Origin: Candidatus Zhuqueibacterota bacterium
GTDB taxonomy: Bacteria; Zhuqueibacterota; Zhuqueibacteria; Zhuqueibacterales; Geothermadaptataceae
Length of the DNA stretch: 64,000 nucleotides
Reading direction: 5' to 3'
Assembly (NCBI GenBank): GCA_030950365.1
Contig: JAUZRQ010000026.1
Coordinates: 21,699 to 85,698, forward strand
Of the stretch, positions 18,246 through 28,240 are shown one piece after another; position 1 is the stretch's first letter, and each line of letters starts with the position of its first letter. Under the pieces are notes generated by a model. It had not been told where the DNA came from, made no database searches, and worked only from the letters and a program-made list of their open reading frames with translations. The translations under genes were made by a program, and so were the position numbers.

Positions 18246-21134
18246 ATGCAACGGTTCGCTGTTGTTGTATTGAAGTTCCGAATTCCGATTCTGATTGTCA
18301 CGCTGATATTGACTTTGTTTTTCGGCTGGCAAATGCGCCATCTGCGCGTCAATAGCGATCTCATCACCTATCTCAAGCCGGATGACCCGGCGGTGCAACT
18401 GTTCAACCGCATCGGCGAGGAATACGCCGGCACGGCCATGGCCATGATCGGCCTGGAGGCCGAGGATGTGTTTACGTATGATGTGCTGCAAACGGTCAAC
18501 CGGCTGACCGAAGCGCTGCGGCAACTGCCGGGCGTGGCCACGGTCACCAGTCTCACCGATGTGCTGGACATCCGCAGCGTCGATGGCGACCTGGAGGTTG
18601 GGCGGCTCATCGATCGGCACGCCATTCCGTCCGATCCCGAGGAACTGCGCCGCATTCGCGATTATGCGCTGTCGAAAGACATGTACAACGGCCGGCTGAT
18701 TTCGTCCGACGGCCGCATTACGTTGATCATCGCCCGCCTGCAGCAAAAGGCCGATAAGCAGGCACTGGCCGAGAAAATCCAGCAGGTGGCGCGGGAACAG
18801 GCGCCGGGCTACCGGTTGTATTTTTCCGGCCTGCCCATGCAGATGGTCGAGATCAACGACATCATCATCCGCGATATGACGCGGCTGGTTCCCGTGGTGG
18901 TGCTGGTGCTGATCGGCATGCTGTACTTCAGTTTCCGCATGCTCCGTGGCGTGGCGCTGCCGCTGCTGACCGTGATGATCAGTACGGTATGGGCCCTGGG
19001 CCTGATGAGCCTGCTCGGCTATGAACTGACCATCATTTCCAACATCATGCCGGTGCTCCTGATCGCCATCGGCTCGGCCTACGGCATTCATATGCTGGCG
19101 CGCTATAACGAGGACATGCGGCGGCATAACATCAATCGCCACGATACCGTGGGCCGCTGGCAGAGCATCCGCGAGTCGCTGGCCGAAGTGGGCGTGCCGA
19201 TCATCCTGGCCGGCGTTACCACCCTGATCGGTTTTTTCTCATTCGCCGGCGCGTATCTGACGTCGGTGACGCAATTTGGCGTGTTCACCGGTATCGGCGT
19301 GGCGTTTGCGCTGCTCATTAGCATCACCGTGGTGCCGGCGGTGCTTGCCATGTTGCCGCCGCCCCCTACGCGGCGCACGGCCTCGGGCCGGGAGGCCAAC
19401 ATGCTGGTGCATTTTCTGGACTGGCTCGCCGATTTCGTGCTGAGGCGCGAAGGCTGGATTCTGGCCGGCTCGGTGGTGGTGATCGGGCTGGCGGTGGTTG
19501 GCCTGCCGCGCCTGCACCGGGAAGTCAATTTGCTGGAGTATTTTCCGCGCCACACCGACATCCGCCGCGCCGAGGACATGATGCGCGAGCATTTTGGCGG
19601 CTCCAATCCGATCCAGCTTGTGGTGCAGGGCGATATGAAACACCCTTTTGTGCTGAAAGAAGCCCGCGAACTGGAGAAATTTCTCGAAACCCTGCCGGAC
19701 GTGAGCAAACCACAGTCGGTGGCGGATTTGATTTGCGAAATGAACCGGGTGATGAACGGTCGGTACACCGTGCCGGACACCCGCGAGGGCGTTGCCAATT
19801 TGTGGTTTTTTATCGAAGGCGAGTCGGTGTTGCAGCAAATGGTCAATCCCGATGCCAGCGAGGGCATCATTCAGGCCAATCTGGCCACCATGGAGATGCA
19901 GCGGGTGCGCCGGGTGGTCCGCGCCATCGATCGCTATTTTCGAACCCGCGCCGATTCGGTGCGAATCGTGGTGCGGCGGGATGAACTGCCGCTGGCGCTG
20001 CAACGGCAGGTGCTGGCCGATGGGATTTACTGGCTGATCGCGCTGGATGTGGCGCGGCACGGGGCGACCGTGCCGGATAGCGCGGCGCTGCTTAAGGCCA
20101 TTTTGCAGGTCATTGAACCGCAGGACGAGCGGCTTTCGAAAACGTTGATTTCTGAGTTGCGCGAAAAATGGTTGGACTTCTTTCTGATGGAGTCCCCGGT
20201 GGAAATCGACGATGATGCGGAGGTGGAGCGGCTCGTGGGCCGGCTGGTGCGATCTCTGCAGGCGCGCCAGATCAAAAACGAGGCGGCGCTGTCCCGTGCG
20301 CTGAGGCGGTGGCTGCCGCGGGATCAACGCGATGACGCCGGGGCGGTGGAGGAAACGGCGCAAATTGCCTGGCGGATGGTTCAGGAGTTGGTGCAAAAGC
20401 AGCGGGTGCAGCGCGCGGTGGAACGTTTGCTGGCGCTGTTCCCGGATTCCCTGAAGCAGAATCCGGACTTCCGCGATGATGTACGCGACGATCTGTGGAT
20501 GATGAACGAGACATACATTGCGGTATCGCCGGATGATGCCCGGCGCGCCGGGGTGGATGGCGAGCGGGTGAGGCTGCAGTTCCGGCAATCCGGCATGCCG
20601 CTAATTTACACCCGCCTCGATGATAGCCTGATGCGCAGCCAGTTGCAGAGTCTGGCCATCGCGCTGCTTCTGGTGACGCTCATCCTCATGGTGCAGTTCC
20701 GGTCGCTGCTGGCTGGACTGATCGCCGTGTCGCCCATTGTGCTGACGGTGCTGATGAATTTCGCGCTGATGGCGTATTTGAACGTACCGCTGGACAATGC
20801 CACCATGATGATCGCCAGCATTGCCATCGGTATTGGTATTGATTATGCCATCCATTTTACCAGTCGCTTTAAGATGGAGTTTGGCCGGCAGGGAGATGGT
20901 CGGCAGGCGCTGGCGACCACCCTGGAAACCACTGGTCGTGCGATTCTGATCAATGCGCTGTCGGTGGCGTCGGGATTCATTATTCTGGTGTTTGCCCAGC
21001 TCATCCCCATTCGTCAGTTCGGCTGGCTCACGGCCAGCACCATGTTTTTCAGCGCGGTCGGCGCCATGACGTTCCTGCCGGCGCTGATTCTGTACAGTGG
21101 AGACCGCCATTTTCGGAATCATGGCAACAGTTAG
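18246..21134 (+). CDS. RND-superfamily transporter of the MMPL/HAE3 type
   Basis: A 962-residue inner-membrane protein with the duplicated RND layout: membrane helix 1 (about 10-28), a periplasmic loop, five helices (about 215-375), a second helix near 400-420, a large periplasmic domain (about 425-790), and five more helices (about 800-955). The Gly-Ile-Asp-Tyr-Ala-Ile-His and Gly-Ser-Ala-Tyr-Gly-Ile-His motifs mark the two membrane repeats. Relatives move lipids, hopanoids or other hydrophobic compounds with proton motive force. GGGGAGAAGG precedes the ATG. It is followed by a LolA-like carrier and a beta-barrel protein, so together they could carry a lipophilic molecule across the envelope. 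TetR control is inferred from the operator. Confidence 0.9.
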   Translation: MQRFAVVVLKFRIPILIVTLILTLFFGWQMRHLRVNSDLITYLKPDDPAVQLFNRIGEEYAGTAMAMIGLEAEDVFTYDVLQTVNRLTEALRQLPGVATVTSLTDVLDIRSVDGDLEVGRLIDRHAIPSDPEELRRIRDYALSKDMYNGRLISSDGRITLIIARLQQKADKQALAEKIQQVAREQAPGYRLYFSGLPMQMVEINDIIIRDMTRLVPVVVLVLIGMLYFSFRMLRGVALPLLTVMISTVWALGLMSLLGYELTIISNIMPVLLIAIGSAYGIHMLARYNEDMRRHNINRHDTVGRWQSIRESLAEVGVPIILAGVTTLIGFFSFAGAYLTSVTQFGVFTGIGVAFALLISITVVPAVLAMLPPPPTRRTASGREANMLVHFLDWLADFVLRREGWILAGSVVVIGLAVVGLPRLHREVNLLEYFPRHTDIRRAEDMMREHFGGSNPIQLVVQGDMKHPFVLKEARELEKFLETLPDVSKPQSVADLICEMNRVMNGRYTVPDTREGVANLWFFIEGESVLQQMVNPDASEGIIQANLATMEMQRVRRVVRAIDRYFRTRADSVRIVVRRDELPLALQRQVLADGIYWLIALDVARHGATVPDSAALLKAILQVIEPQDERLSKTLISELREKWLDFFLMESPVEIDDDAEVERLVGRLVRSLQARQIKNEAALSRALRRWLPRDQRDDAGAVEETAQIAWRMVQELVQKQRVQRAVERLLALFPDSLKQNPDFRDDVRDDLWMMNETYIAVSPDDARRAGVDGERVRLQFRQSGMPLIYTRLDDSLMRSQLQSLAIALLLVTLILMVQFRSLLAGLIAVSPIVLTVLMNFALMAYLNVPLDNATMMIASIAIGIGIDYAIHFTSRFKMEFGRQGDGRQALATTLETTGRAILINALSVASGFIILVFAQLIPIRQFGWLTASTMFFSAVGAMTFLPALILYSGDRHFRNHGNS

Positions 21135-21271
21135 AAGCTTTGAAAATTGGATGAACCACAAAGACACAAAGGGCACAAAGGGAATCCTTGGTTGGAAGGA
21201 GCAACGGAACGACGCGGATGGAATACGGATGGGGGCATGCTTAACAACATGAAATTGTAACTGCTTTGACC

Positions 21272-21299
21272 ACAAACGCCGTAGGCGTGAAACGTTTGT
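21272..21299. repeat. Hairpin ahead of the LolA-like gene
   Basis: ACAAACG (21272-21278) pairs with CGTTTGT (21293-21299), with a GCCGTAGGC inner arm. It lies in the 220-base gap after the RND gene, which also contains a CACAAAG-type repeat at about 21152-21178. Confidence 0.5.
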
Positions 21300-21354
21300 A
21301 GCTGGATATGAATTGAGACATGTCTTTAGTTACACATATCAGTAGGAGGTTTAT

Positions 21355-22095
21355 ATGAAACGAAGTTTGACCTTGATGATCATTCTTGGATTGGTAGGCG
21401 CAATCCAGGCCGGACAGCCGTCGGCGCAGGACATTGTGGCCAAAAGCGATTCCGTGATCAATGCGCCGAAAGACCAGAAAGCCATCATGACAATGATCCT
21501 GATCGATAAAAAAGGCAACCGGAAGCGCCGGGAGGCGGTGTTCATGCAAAAAGGCGACGACCGCCGGATTTTGCGGTTCACCAAACCTGCGGATCAAAAA
21601 GGCATCGCCTTTCTGGCCCTGCCCGGAGATGTGCAGTATCTGTACATGCCGGCGTTTCACAAGGTGCGGCGCATTGCTTCGCACATCAAAAACACCAAAT
21701 TCGCCGGCACCGATTTCACGTACGACGACATGAGTACTTCCCGGCTGGCGGAAAATTACAACGCCAGGCTGCTGCAGGAAGACGACCAGTTCTGGATTTT
21801 GAAGTTAGTGCCAAAGCCGGGCGTGAAAAAGGATTACGGCCACCTCAAACTCTGGGTGCGCAAGGATAACTACTACCAGGTCAAAATTGAATTCTACGAC
21901 CGGGCTGGCAACCTGTGGAAAGTGATGGAACGCCGGCAGGTGGTGAAAATTGGCAAATACTGGTACGCGCGCGAGATGGAAATGCGAGACCTGAAGGAAG
22001 AGCACGCCACCATCATGCAATCGAAAGATGTGCAATTTGACCTCGGACTGTCGAATAAACTGTTCACGCGCCGGTATTTGCGACGGGCGAAATAA
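21355..22095 (+). CDS. Outer-membrane lipoprotein-sorting protein (LolA-like, COG2834 type)
   Basis: A 246-residue protein with a signal peptide (Lys-Arg-Ser then a hydrophobic core ending near Gln-Ala-Gly) and a LolA/LolB-like open beta-barrel fold. The landmarks are Asp-Gln-Lys-Ala-Ile-Met-Thr-Met-Ile-Leu, Arg-Ile-Leu-Arg-Phe-Thr-Lys-Pro-Ala-Asp-Gln-Lys-Gly, Tyr-Leu-Tyr-Met-Pro-Ala, and Phe-Ala-Gly-Thr-Asp-Phe-Thr-Tyr-Asp-Asp. The family is periplasmic and binds lipid-like ligands; members next to MMPL-type RND pumps probably act as periplasmic shuttles. TAGGAGG 8 bases before the ATG confirms the start. It is third in the tetR cassette. Confidence 0.88.
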   Translation: MKRSLTLMIILGLVGAIQAGQPSAQDIVAKSDSVINAPKDQKAIMTMILIDKKGNRKRREAVFMQKGDDRRILRFTKPADQKGIAFLALPGDVQYLYMPAFHKVRRIASHIKNTKFAGTDFTYDDMSTSRLAENYNARLLQEDDQFWILKLVPKPGVKKDYGHLKLWVRKDNYYQVKIEFYDRAGNLWKVMERRQVVKIGKYWYAREMEMRDLKEEHATIMQSKDVQFDLGLSNKLFTRRYLRRAK

Positions 22096-22200
22096 TCCCA
22101 AGCGGTGAACGCGCTTCCGATGGGCTGCTGCTTGCCCGTGCAACCAGCGTGTTTTTTTCACAATGGATATTCAACCCAGGCAACGTGGAGGTTGGTGAAA

Positions 22201-23547
22201 ATGCGACGAATGTGGCTGGCCGGGATGCTGCTCCTGCTGGCAGCGCCGCTGCAGGCGCAGGTGCAGATCAACGGCTATGTGCAGAATTACGAGCGGTTTC
22301 GTTTGCAGCAAAATGGCCGTGTCACCTGGAATGAGAGCCGGCTTGGCCTGAAATTCGAAGGCAATCCATCCGACAATCTGCATTACTATAGCGAACTGCG
22401 GATCCGCAGCTTCGGATTTCCCAATCCGCAAACGGTGGCCGATTTGCAGCGCCGCGACCGATCGCGGGTGGCGCCCTGGGCCGTGGAGGTGCGCGAGGCC
22501 TACATTGATCTGTACGGCTTCCTGCTGGACAATCTCGATCTGCGCATCGGCAAGCAGCGCATTGCCTGGGGCACGGCCGATAACCTGAACCCCACCGACA
22601 ATTTGAATCCCGATGATCTGGAGGACATTTTCGATTTCGGTCAGCATCTCGGCAGCCAGGCCATCCGCGCAACGTATTATTTTGGCGATTGGACGCTGAC
22701 CGGCGTGTTCATCCCGGTGTTCACGCCGGCCGTGCTGCCGTTTGGCGACTGGGCGGCGGCGTTCAGCGAGCCGACGGCGCTCCCTTCCGGAATGACGCTG
22801 GTTCAGTTCACCGATCGGCTACGGTTGCCCGAACCGCGTCTGGGGGAATCGGCCAGTTATGGTGTCAAAATCGCCGGCAGTTTGCTCAATTTCGATGTGT
22901 CGCTGAGCTACTATGCCGGCCGCGATGATCTGCCGCTGATGTCGCGTCTGGCGATCGTGCCCGTGGATACCCCCGGACAGGTCCGCGCCGACGCCGAGCT
23001 GGTCTTTCCGCGGATGCGGGTTCTGGGCTTCGACCTGGCGGGCAGCATCGGCAGTGTGGGCGTGTGGGCCGAAGCCGGTGTGTTCCTACCGGAGGACGTT
23101 CGGCTGCAGCAAACGCTGCCCGATCCGCAGGCCGGGCTGATCACCCGAGAAACCGTCGCGCTGTCGGACGAACCGTATGTAAAGTGGGTAGTCGGCGCCG
23201 ATTACACGTTCAAGAGCGGCTGGTACGTGAATGCGCAGTTCCTGCACGGCTTTTTGCATGAACGCGGCCGCGACCAGCTTCAGGATTACATCGCGCTGCG
23301 ACTGGAAAAATCCTTCATGCACGATGCCCTTAAACTCGCGCTGGTGAATCTGGTGCTGGCCATCCAGGACTGGCGGAATCTGAGCGAGAATTACGGCCTT
23401 GCCGGCGGTCCGAGCCTGGATTACAAACCCACCGATGCGCTGACCGTATCTCTGGGAGCGTTCCTGGTCGAAGGCCGGGGCGAAGGGCTATTCAGCCGGG
23501 TGAAACAACTGGATGAGGTATTTTTCAAAGTGGTGTATGATTTTTGA
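22201..23547 (+). CDS. Outer-membrane beta-barrel protein (DUF1302-like)
   Basis: About 448 residues with a clear signal peptide (Arg-Arg-Met-Trp-Leu-Ala-Gly, Leu-rich core, Leu-Gln-Ala-Gln) and alternating beta strands rich in Tyr, Trp and Gly to a terminal Val-Val-Tyr-Asp-Phe, an outer-membrane insertion-type ending. The segment Leu-Arg-Ile-Gly-Lys-Gln-Arg-Ile-Ala-Trp-Gly followed by Asp-Asn-Leu-Asn-Pro is typical of DUF1302-like porin families. GGAGG lies about 12 bases before the ATG at 22201; the upstream start at 22105 lacks a signal. It likely provides the outer-membrane step for the RND/LolA pair. Confidence 0.8.
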   Translation: MRRMWLAGMLLLLAAPLQAQVQINGYVQNYERFRLQQNGRVTWNESRLGLKFEGNPSDNLHYYSELRIRSFGFPNPQTVADLQRRDRSRVAPWAVEVREAYIDLYGFLLDNLDLRIGKQRIAWGTADNLNPTDNLNPDDLEDIFDFGQHLGSQAIRATYYFGDWTLTGVFIPVFTPAVLPFGDWAAAFSEPTALPSGMTLVQFTDRLRLPEPRLGESASYGVKIAGSLLNFDVSLSYYAGRDDLPLMSRLAIVPVDTPGQVRADAELVFPRMRVLGFDLAGSIGSVGVWAEAGVFLPEDVRLQQTLPDPQAGLITRETVALSDEPYVKWVVGADYTFKSGWYVNAQFLHGFLHERGRDQLQDYIALRLEKSFMHDALKLALVNLVLAIQDWRNLSENYGLAGGPSLDYKPTDALTVSLGAFLVEGRGEGLFSRVKQLDEVFFKVVYDF

Positions 23548-23644
23548 GGAAAAAAGCCGCGGTCCGGGACGGCGCAGAAGCACAGATGCTGGGATTCTCA
23601 GCGACCGTCCCTGACCGCCGAAGAAGTGGGTCAATCGTGGAATG

Positions 23645-25522
23645 TCAACGCAAGACCATCAGCCGTCCGATTTTGCTGCTGCCGCCAGCTTTGACTTCGT
23701 AAAAATACATTCCCGGAGCGATGCGCCGGCCGCGCCAGTCGCGGGCATCCCACGTGACTACATGGCGGCCGGAGGTCAGCGATCCGAGGTTCAACCGCTG
23801 TACCTCCTGGCCCAGAATGTTCAGGATGCGGATTTGCACCGGCGCCCGCGACGGCAGCACAAATGCCAGTTGCATGCTGGAAGATTGCGATAGCGAAAAT
23901 GGATTGGGATGCCCGGGCTCCAGCAGAAAACCTTCCGGCAGGGCCACCTGCACCTGGATGGCCGGCGTTTCCTGCATGCGGCCGTCGATTTTCAGTATCT
24001 GCAGCCGGTAGTAATACGTGCCCGGCGGCACATCGCGATCGATGAAGCGGTAGCTGTTCCGGCTACCGGCGCGGAGAAAGCCGAGCGATTGATAGTCGCG
24101 ACCGTTGCGGCTGCGCAGTACGTTGAAGCCGAGCAGATCGTTCTGCGCACCGGCCTGCCAGCGCAGCACCACCCCTTCCGAACTCACCGATGCTGATAGC
24201 GCAACGGATTGAACGGACGTAACCATCCCATATTCGTACGCGCCGATATCCGGGGCGCTGCCCGTGTACGCTACGCCGACATCCGCCCCGGCGTCGATGG
24301 CCGGACTGTTGGCTTTGAGCTGGAAATTGTAATTGGCGGCATCAACGAATCCCGGATCGCTGCCGGAGATGTCGCCGGTGCCGGCCATACTGCCAGCGGA
24401 GGTATCAAACCAGCCATTGTAGCCCAGCTCGACTTTAAAGGTGGTTTTAATGCTCGGCTTGCTGGCTTTGTAAAACAGATTGTTCTGAAAACGGCCACCG
24501 TTCACACCGCCGCCTTCCACGCGCAGGGCCGTAGCATTGATGAACGCAATCGTGTTGTTCACGAATTCCACGTTCGATACGTCATCGAATTTCACCGCAT
24601 AATATTGCCGGATGTTGTACACCACATTGCGGTAAATCCGGTGATTGATCTGCGATTTGCCAGCCTCGCCGCGGAACTCCATGCCACGTTGCGAATCGTG
24701 GATGACATTGCCAACAAACGTCAGGTTGCGACAGCCCTTTTGCACCACCACGGCCTTGTTTTCGAAACCATACATTTCGTTATATTCCACGCGCGCGCCA
24801 TCCACGCCTTTGAAATCCAGCGCGTTTTCAGAATTGCTGCCTAGCGTTGTGTAAAGAATGTTGCCCTTGATCAGGATGTCTTTGGCATAGCTGCTGATGG
24901 GATCGCTGTTCGAGGCATAGAGCTGAATCGCATCGCCGCCACAGTTGTAGATGGTGTTGTTGAGGATGCGGATTCGAGTCGCACCGGGACTGGTGACGAT
25001 ACCATGCGCATCTCTGCCCGGCTTCCAGATAAAATCGTGAATGACGTTGTTTTCAATGGTGATGTCTCTGGCACCGCCACTGATATCGATGCCATCACGC
25101 TTGCCATTGCGCAGTTCACAATTGCGAATGGTCACAAAGGCTGCGCTGCTGGATATTTTGATGGCATCGCTGCTGGCATTTTGGTGATCTAAAATGAAAC
25201 CATCAATCACCCAATATTTTTTATTGATTTTGAGCAGCTGATCCGACGATTGAATCACCGGCCGCTCGCCAGGATAGGCCATCAACACAATGGGGCGCCC
25301 GGCTTCGCCATCACGCGGCAGAGACAGGCTTTCCTGATAGACGCCCGCACGCACCATCAGGGTGTCGCCTGGGCCCAAAGAAGCCATCTGATTGCCAAGG
25401 CCGAGGGTTTTGGTGGCCACATAAGTGCCGGCCTGCAGCGGTCCGCACCACATCAGCGTGCAGAGCAACCAGAGTGCGGCGAAGCTTCCTGTTCGCCTGA
25501 ACGGTTTGGCCTTCGTATTCAT
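23645..25522 (-). CDS. Secreted right-handed beta-helix protein with FlgD-like sorting tail (probable polysaccharide lyase)
   Basis: A 625-residue protein: signal peptide (residues 1-32), a parallel beta-helix region (about 35-400) with repeated Asn-Asn/Gly-Asn turns such as Ile-Glu-Asn-Asn-Val-Ile-His and Ile-Leu-Asn-Asn-Thr-Ile-Tyr, a fibronectin-III-like domain (about 425-525), and a C-terminal FlgD-like/type-IX-type domain (about 540-625) with His-Pro-Asn-Pro-Phe-Ser and the ending Lys-Ile-Gly-Arg-Leu-Met-Val-Leu-Arg. Beta-helix enzymes of this style cleave acidic polysaccharides, resembling chondroitinase B or alginate lyase families. GGAGG is 5 bases before the ATG at 25522. It follows the heparinase-like gene after 30 bases, so they likely share a transcript. 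Confidence 0.85.
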   Translation of the reverse strand: MNTKAKPFRRTGSFAALWLLCTLMWCGPLQAGTYVATKTLGLGNQMASLGPGDTLMVRAGVYQESLSLPRDGEAGRPIVLMAYPGERPVIQSSDQLLKINKKYWVIDGFILDHQNASSDAIKISSSAAFVTIRNCELRNGKRDGIDISGGARDITIENNVIHDFIWKPGRDAHGIVTSPGATRIRILNNTIYNCGGDAIQLYASNSDPISSYAKDILIKGNILYTTLGSNSENALDFKGVDGARVEYNEMYGFENKAVVVQKGCRNLTFVGNVIHDSQRGMEFRGEAGKSQINHRIYRNVVYNIRQYYAVKFDDVSNVEFVNNTIAFINATALRVEGGGVNGGRFQNNLFYKASKPSIKTTFKVELGYNGWFDTSAGSMAGTGDISGSDPGFVDAANYNFQLKANSPAIDAGADVGVAYTGSAPDIGAYEYGMVTSVQSVALSASVSSEGVVLRWQAGAQNDLLGFNVLRSRNGRDYQSLGFLRAGSRNSYRFIDRDVPPGTYYYRLQILKIDGRMQETPAIQVQVALPEGFLLEPGHPNPFSLSQSSSMQLAFVLPSRAPVQIRILNILGQEVQRLNLGSLTSGRHVVTWDARDWRGRRIAPGMYFYEVKAGGSSKIGRLMVLR

Positions 25523-25552
25523 CAATTCCTCCTGGAATGGTTGTTGACCGAC

Positions 25553-28240
25553 CTATTTTGCCAGAACGAGCTTATTCCATACGACGAGTTCGCCCACGGC
25601 CAGCCGGTACGGATACACCCCGCTGGCCACGCGCACGCCTTTTTCATCGGTCCCGTCCCAGCGCACTTTGTATTCGCCCGGATGCAAAGAATCGGCCACA
25701 AGAGTACGCACCTTGCGGCCGGTGGTGTCGAAGATGGTCAGGGTAGTATAAGCGCTGAATGGCACGGAAAAAGCAATGGTGGTGGCCGGATTAAACGGAT
25801 TCGGGAAATTCATCAATCGCAGATTTCGGGGCAGAGCAGCGCCTTGAGCGCCCTTCACGCCGGTTACCACGGCGCCAAGCTTGATGGAATAGGTCGCGCT
25901 GCCCCCCGGATTGTGCGTGAACGAAATGGTGCCGTTGGGGCCGGTGACGCCGCTTGCTACGACTGTACCGCCTACCCGCACCGTATATTCACGGTTTTTC
26001 TTCAGTTCGGTGATCAGGTGTTTCACCTGTTTAGCGCTATTCACGGTGTAAGAAAAATCGCCTAAGGGCGTTTCCGCATTGCTGAAAATTACCAGTCGTT
26101 CTTTTTCCATTAAAGCGCCCATCCAGTTTTGGCCGCTCAAACCTTCCACAGAGGCGGGCTCCTCCATAGTATTGGCATCGCCAATTTGCATGACGGTTAG
26201 AAACTGATTTTCGAATGAACGGTATTGCAATGTGTAGGCGCTGAGCAAATAGGCCGCTTTTTCACTGAAGCCACTGGGGTTGTAATTTAATGGAGTGCCA
26301 TCGGCCCATACCCATTCGTAACCCGGTCCACCGAATTTATGCGCAGACACATTTTTCGGAAAAACGGACGTTACGTACATCTGACCGTGAGCCTGATCGA
26401 TACGGTTGACGACTTTGAAAACGCGGCCGGCGCTCACCCAATGCCCGCTTCCCGCCGATTGCCAGGTGTTGTCCACCGCCTGGATGTCCGTCGGCGTGTG
26501 CAGCAGGAAAAACTTTTCTCGATCGGAATCGACCCGGTCCATGACTACCACAAATTCGTGATTGACCGGCCCGCGCAAATAGACCACCGCGCGCCGCGCC
26601 AGCTTGGTTTTGTTGCCATCGCGATAGGCGCGGGTGTAGTTGTAATTCACATAATCGTACAGCCCGGGGCGGTATTCCCGCGCTTCCACCGTGCCGACAT
26701 GGTTATTGCGGCCGTCTTCGAAATATTCAGGAAGATCAGCTTTGGTCCCGTCGGAATCGAATTCCACGCTGAGTCGCTGGTCATCGCCCAATCCGAAAAT
26801 GTTGTTCTGCGCCATGCCTTTACCACCGCTTCTTACCCTGGGGATGCCATCTCCAGCATTTTTGGAATTGGCCGCACTAATAGCGAGGGGGCCAAAACGG
26901 TGAATATTAATGGCTCCCATTTCTGTCTCATTATGGCCGTTGGAATACCAGAATTTAAAAGCGAAGAATTGGATGAGGGTGGCATCATTAATGCTATGGT
27001 CTGAGCGCATAGCATGGATCTGACCTAGGTGAGCACTTAAAGGAACATTGGCCTCCTCCGGTGATTTGGGAGGTACCTGCCTTGATCCAAAAATGAACTT
27101 AAAGAAGAAGTCGTACAAATAGGGTTCGTAATATTTATATTCATCCACCTCAAGACCATAGGGGCTCTCATGAATAAACCAGGAAGCAAAACCCGCCATA
27201 TTCGGGTCCTTATCCACCAGTTTAGCTGCAATCATATTCATCACCGAAGAGACCGTGCGGGATCGCATTTTGATCACGGTGCTGGTATTTTGCTGGGAAA
27301 AATAATATTCGCCTTTATAGGGCATAGGGATCATGTAATAATAAAAATAATAGGGCGCATATCGAATCCAGGAATTCTGGTAAAAATAATCCGCGTTCAT
27401 GGCGCTTTCGGCTGCGGCTGCTAAAAGTAAAATTCCCGTGTAGCCATCCAGACTGTAAGAATCGCCTTCAACCCAATCGCTGGATCCCTCAAAAAGCTTT
27501 TCAGCAACCCCCAGTTGCCGAGTGATAAAAATATCCTGAAAAGAATCCATCATTTCCTGCGCTTTCGTCATGTAGGTCGGCCCCAGATCATTGTCGCCGT
27601 AAAAGCATAAGGCGGCCGAATAGACATGAACATTAGCGGCATAGTGGTTTTCTAATTTAACTTTGTCAGAATCATATTTATTGTCCCACATGGTAATCAA
27701 GCGGTCCACAATGGCGCGTCGTTCTTCAAGAGTTGCAAGGTCGTGGGTCCAATCATAAACCACTTGCAAAGCTAAGGCGCCAAGCCCACCCTTTTTGGTC
27801 GTTAGGTTTTTCCCACCATTATGGGTTTCTTTCCACGTATCAGGTAGGTTTTGGGCAAGATACAATGCGATCTCCAGGGCCTTTTTACCATATTGCACCC
27901 GACTGTATTGGCCTCCGTTTCCGAGAATGGTTTGAGGATCGATAACATAAAGCAAAGCATAGGATCGGGCCGCCCCGAACATTTCGTTCCATTGCCCCAG
28001 ATCGCCCGATCCAGGCGCAACGGTGTACAGAGCATCCATTTGATTGAGAAAACGCCGAAAGTCATCTGCATAATAAGTTTGAATTTTAGCGCGTAATTTC
28101 GGAATATCCGCTTTCGTAATAAAAATCCTTGGATGGTCCCCATTTGCAATGGCCGATCCGGCAGGCGCCACAAATTTGATATTCGCCGCCGCGCCGGAGG
28201 TTATACACAACAGCATTCCAAGAAGTAAGTATCGCTTCAT
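25553..28240 (-). CDS. Secreted heparinase II/III-like (DUF4962-type) polysaccharide lyase with FlgD-like tail
   Basis: An 895-residue protein with signal peptide, an alpha-toroid region (about 30-400) containing His-Pro-Arg-Ile-Phe-Ile, Glu-Asn-His-Tyr-Ala-Ala-Asn-Val and Ser-Leu-Asp-Gly-Tyr, then a beta-sandwich domain (about 400-720) with the heparinase II/III-type Arg-Ser-Asp-His and His-Arg-Phe-Gly stretches, and a C-terminal sorting domain (about 805-895) with Asn-Phe-Pro-Asn-Pro-Phe-Asn-Pro. Such lyases split uronic-acid-containing polymers. The exact polysaccharide cannot be read from sequence. AAAGGGAG precedes the ATG. It is first of a two-gene unit with the beta-helix protein. Confidence 0.82.
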   Translation of the reverse strand: MKRYLLLGMLLCITSGAAANIKFVAPAGSAIANGDHPRIFITKADIPKLRAKIQTYYADDFRRFLNQMDALYTVAPGSGDLGQWNEMFGAARSYALLYVIDPQTILGNGGQYSRVQYGKKALEIALYLAQNLPDTWKETHNGGKNLTTKKGGLGALALQVVYDWTHDLATLEERRAIVDRLITMWDNKYDSDKVKLENHYAANVHVYSAALCFYGDNDLGPTYMTKAQEMMDSFQDIFITRQLGVAEKLFEGSSDWVEGDSYSLDGYTGILLLAAAAESAMNADYFYQNSWIRYAPYYFYYYMIPMPYKGEYYFSQQNTSTVIKMRSRTVSSVMNMIAAKLVDKDPNMAGFASWFIHESPYGLEVDEYKYYEPYLYDFFFKFIFGSRQVPPKSPEEANVPLSAHLGQIHAMRSDHSINDATLIQFFAFKFWYSNGHNETEMGAINIHRFGPLAISAANSKNAGDGIPRVRSGGKGMAQNNIFGLGDDQRLSVEFDSDGTKADLPEYFEDGRNNHVGTVEAREYRPGLYDYVNYNYTRAYRDGNKTKLARRAVVYLRGPVNHEFVVVMDRVDSDREKFFLLHTPTDIQAVDNTWQSAGSGHWVSAGRVFKVVNRIDQAHGQMYVTSVFPKNVSAHKFGGPGYEWVWADGTPLNYNPSGFSEKAAYLLSAYTLQYRSFENQFLTVMQIGDANTMEEPASVEGLSGQNWMGALMEKERLVIFSNAETPLGDFSYTVNSAKQVKHLITELKKNREYTVRVGGTVVASGVTGPNGTISFTHNPGGSATYSIKLGAVVTGVKGAQGAALPRNLRLMNFPNPFNPATTIAFSVPFSAYTTLTIFDTTGRKVRTLVADSLHPGEYKVRWDGTDEKGVRVASGVYPYRLAVGELVVWNKLVLAK

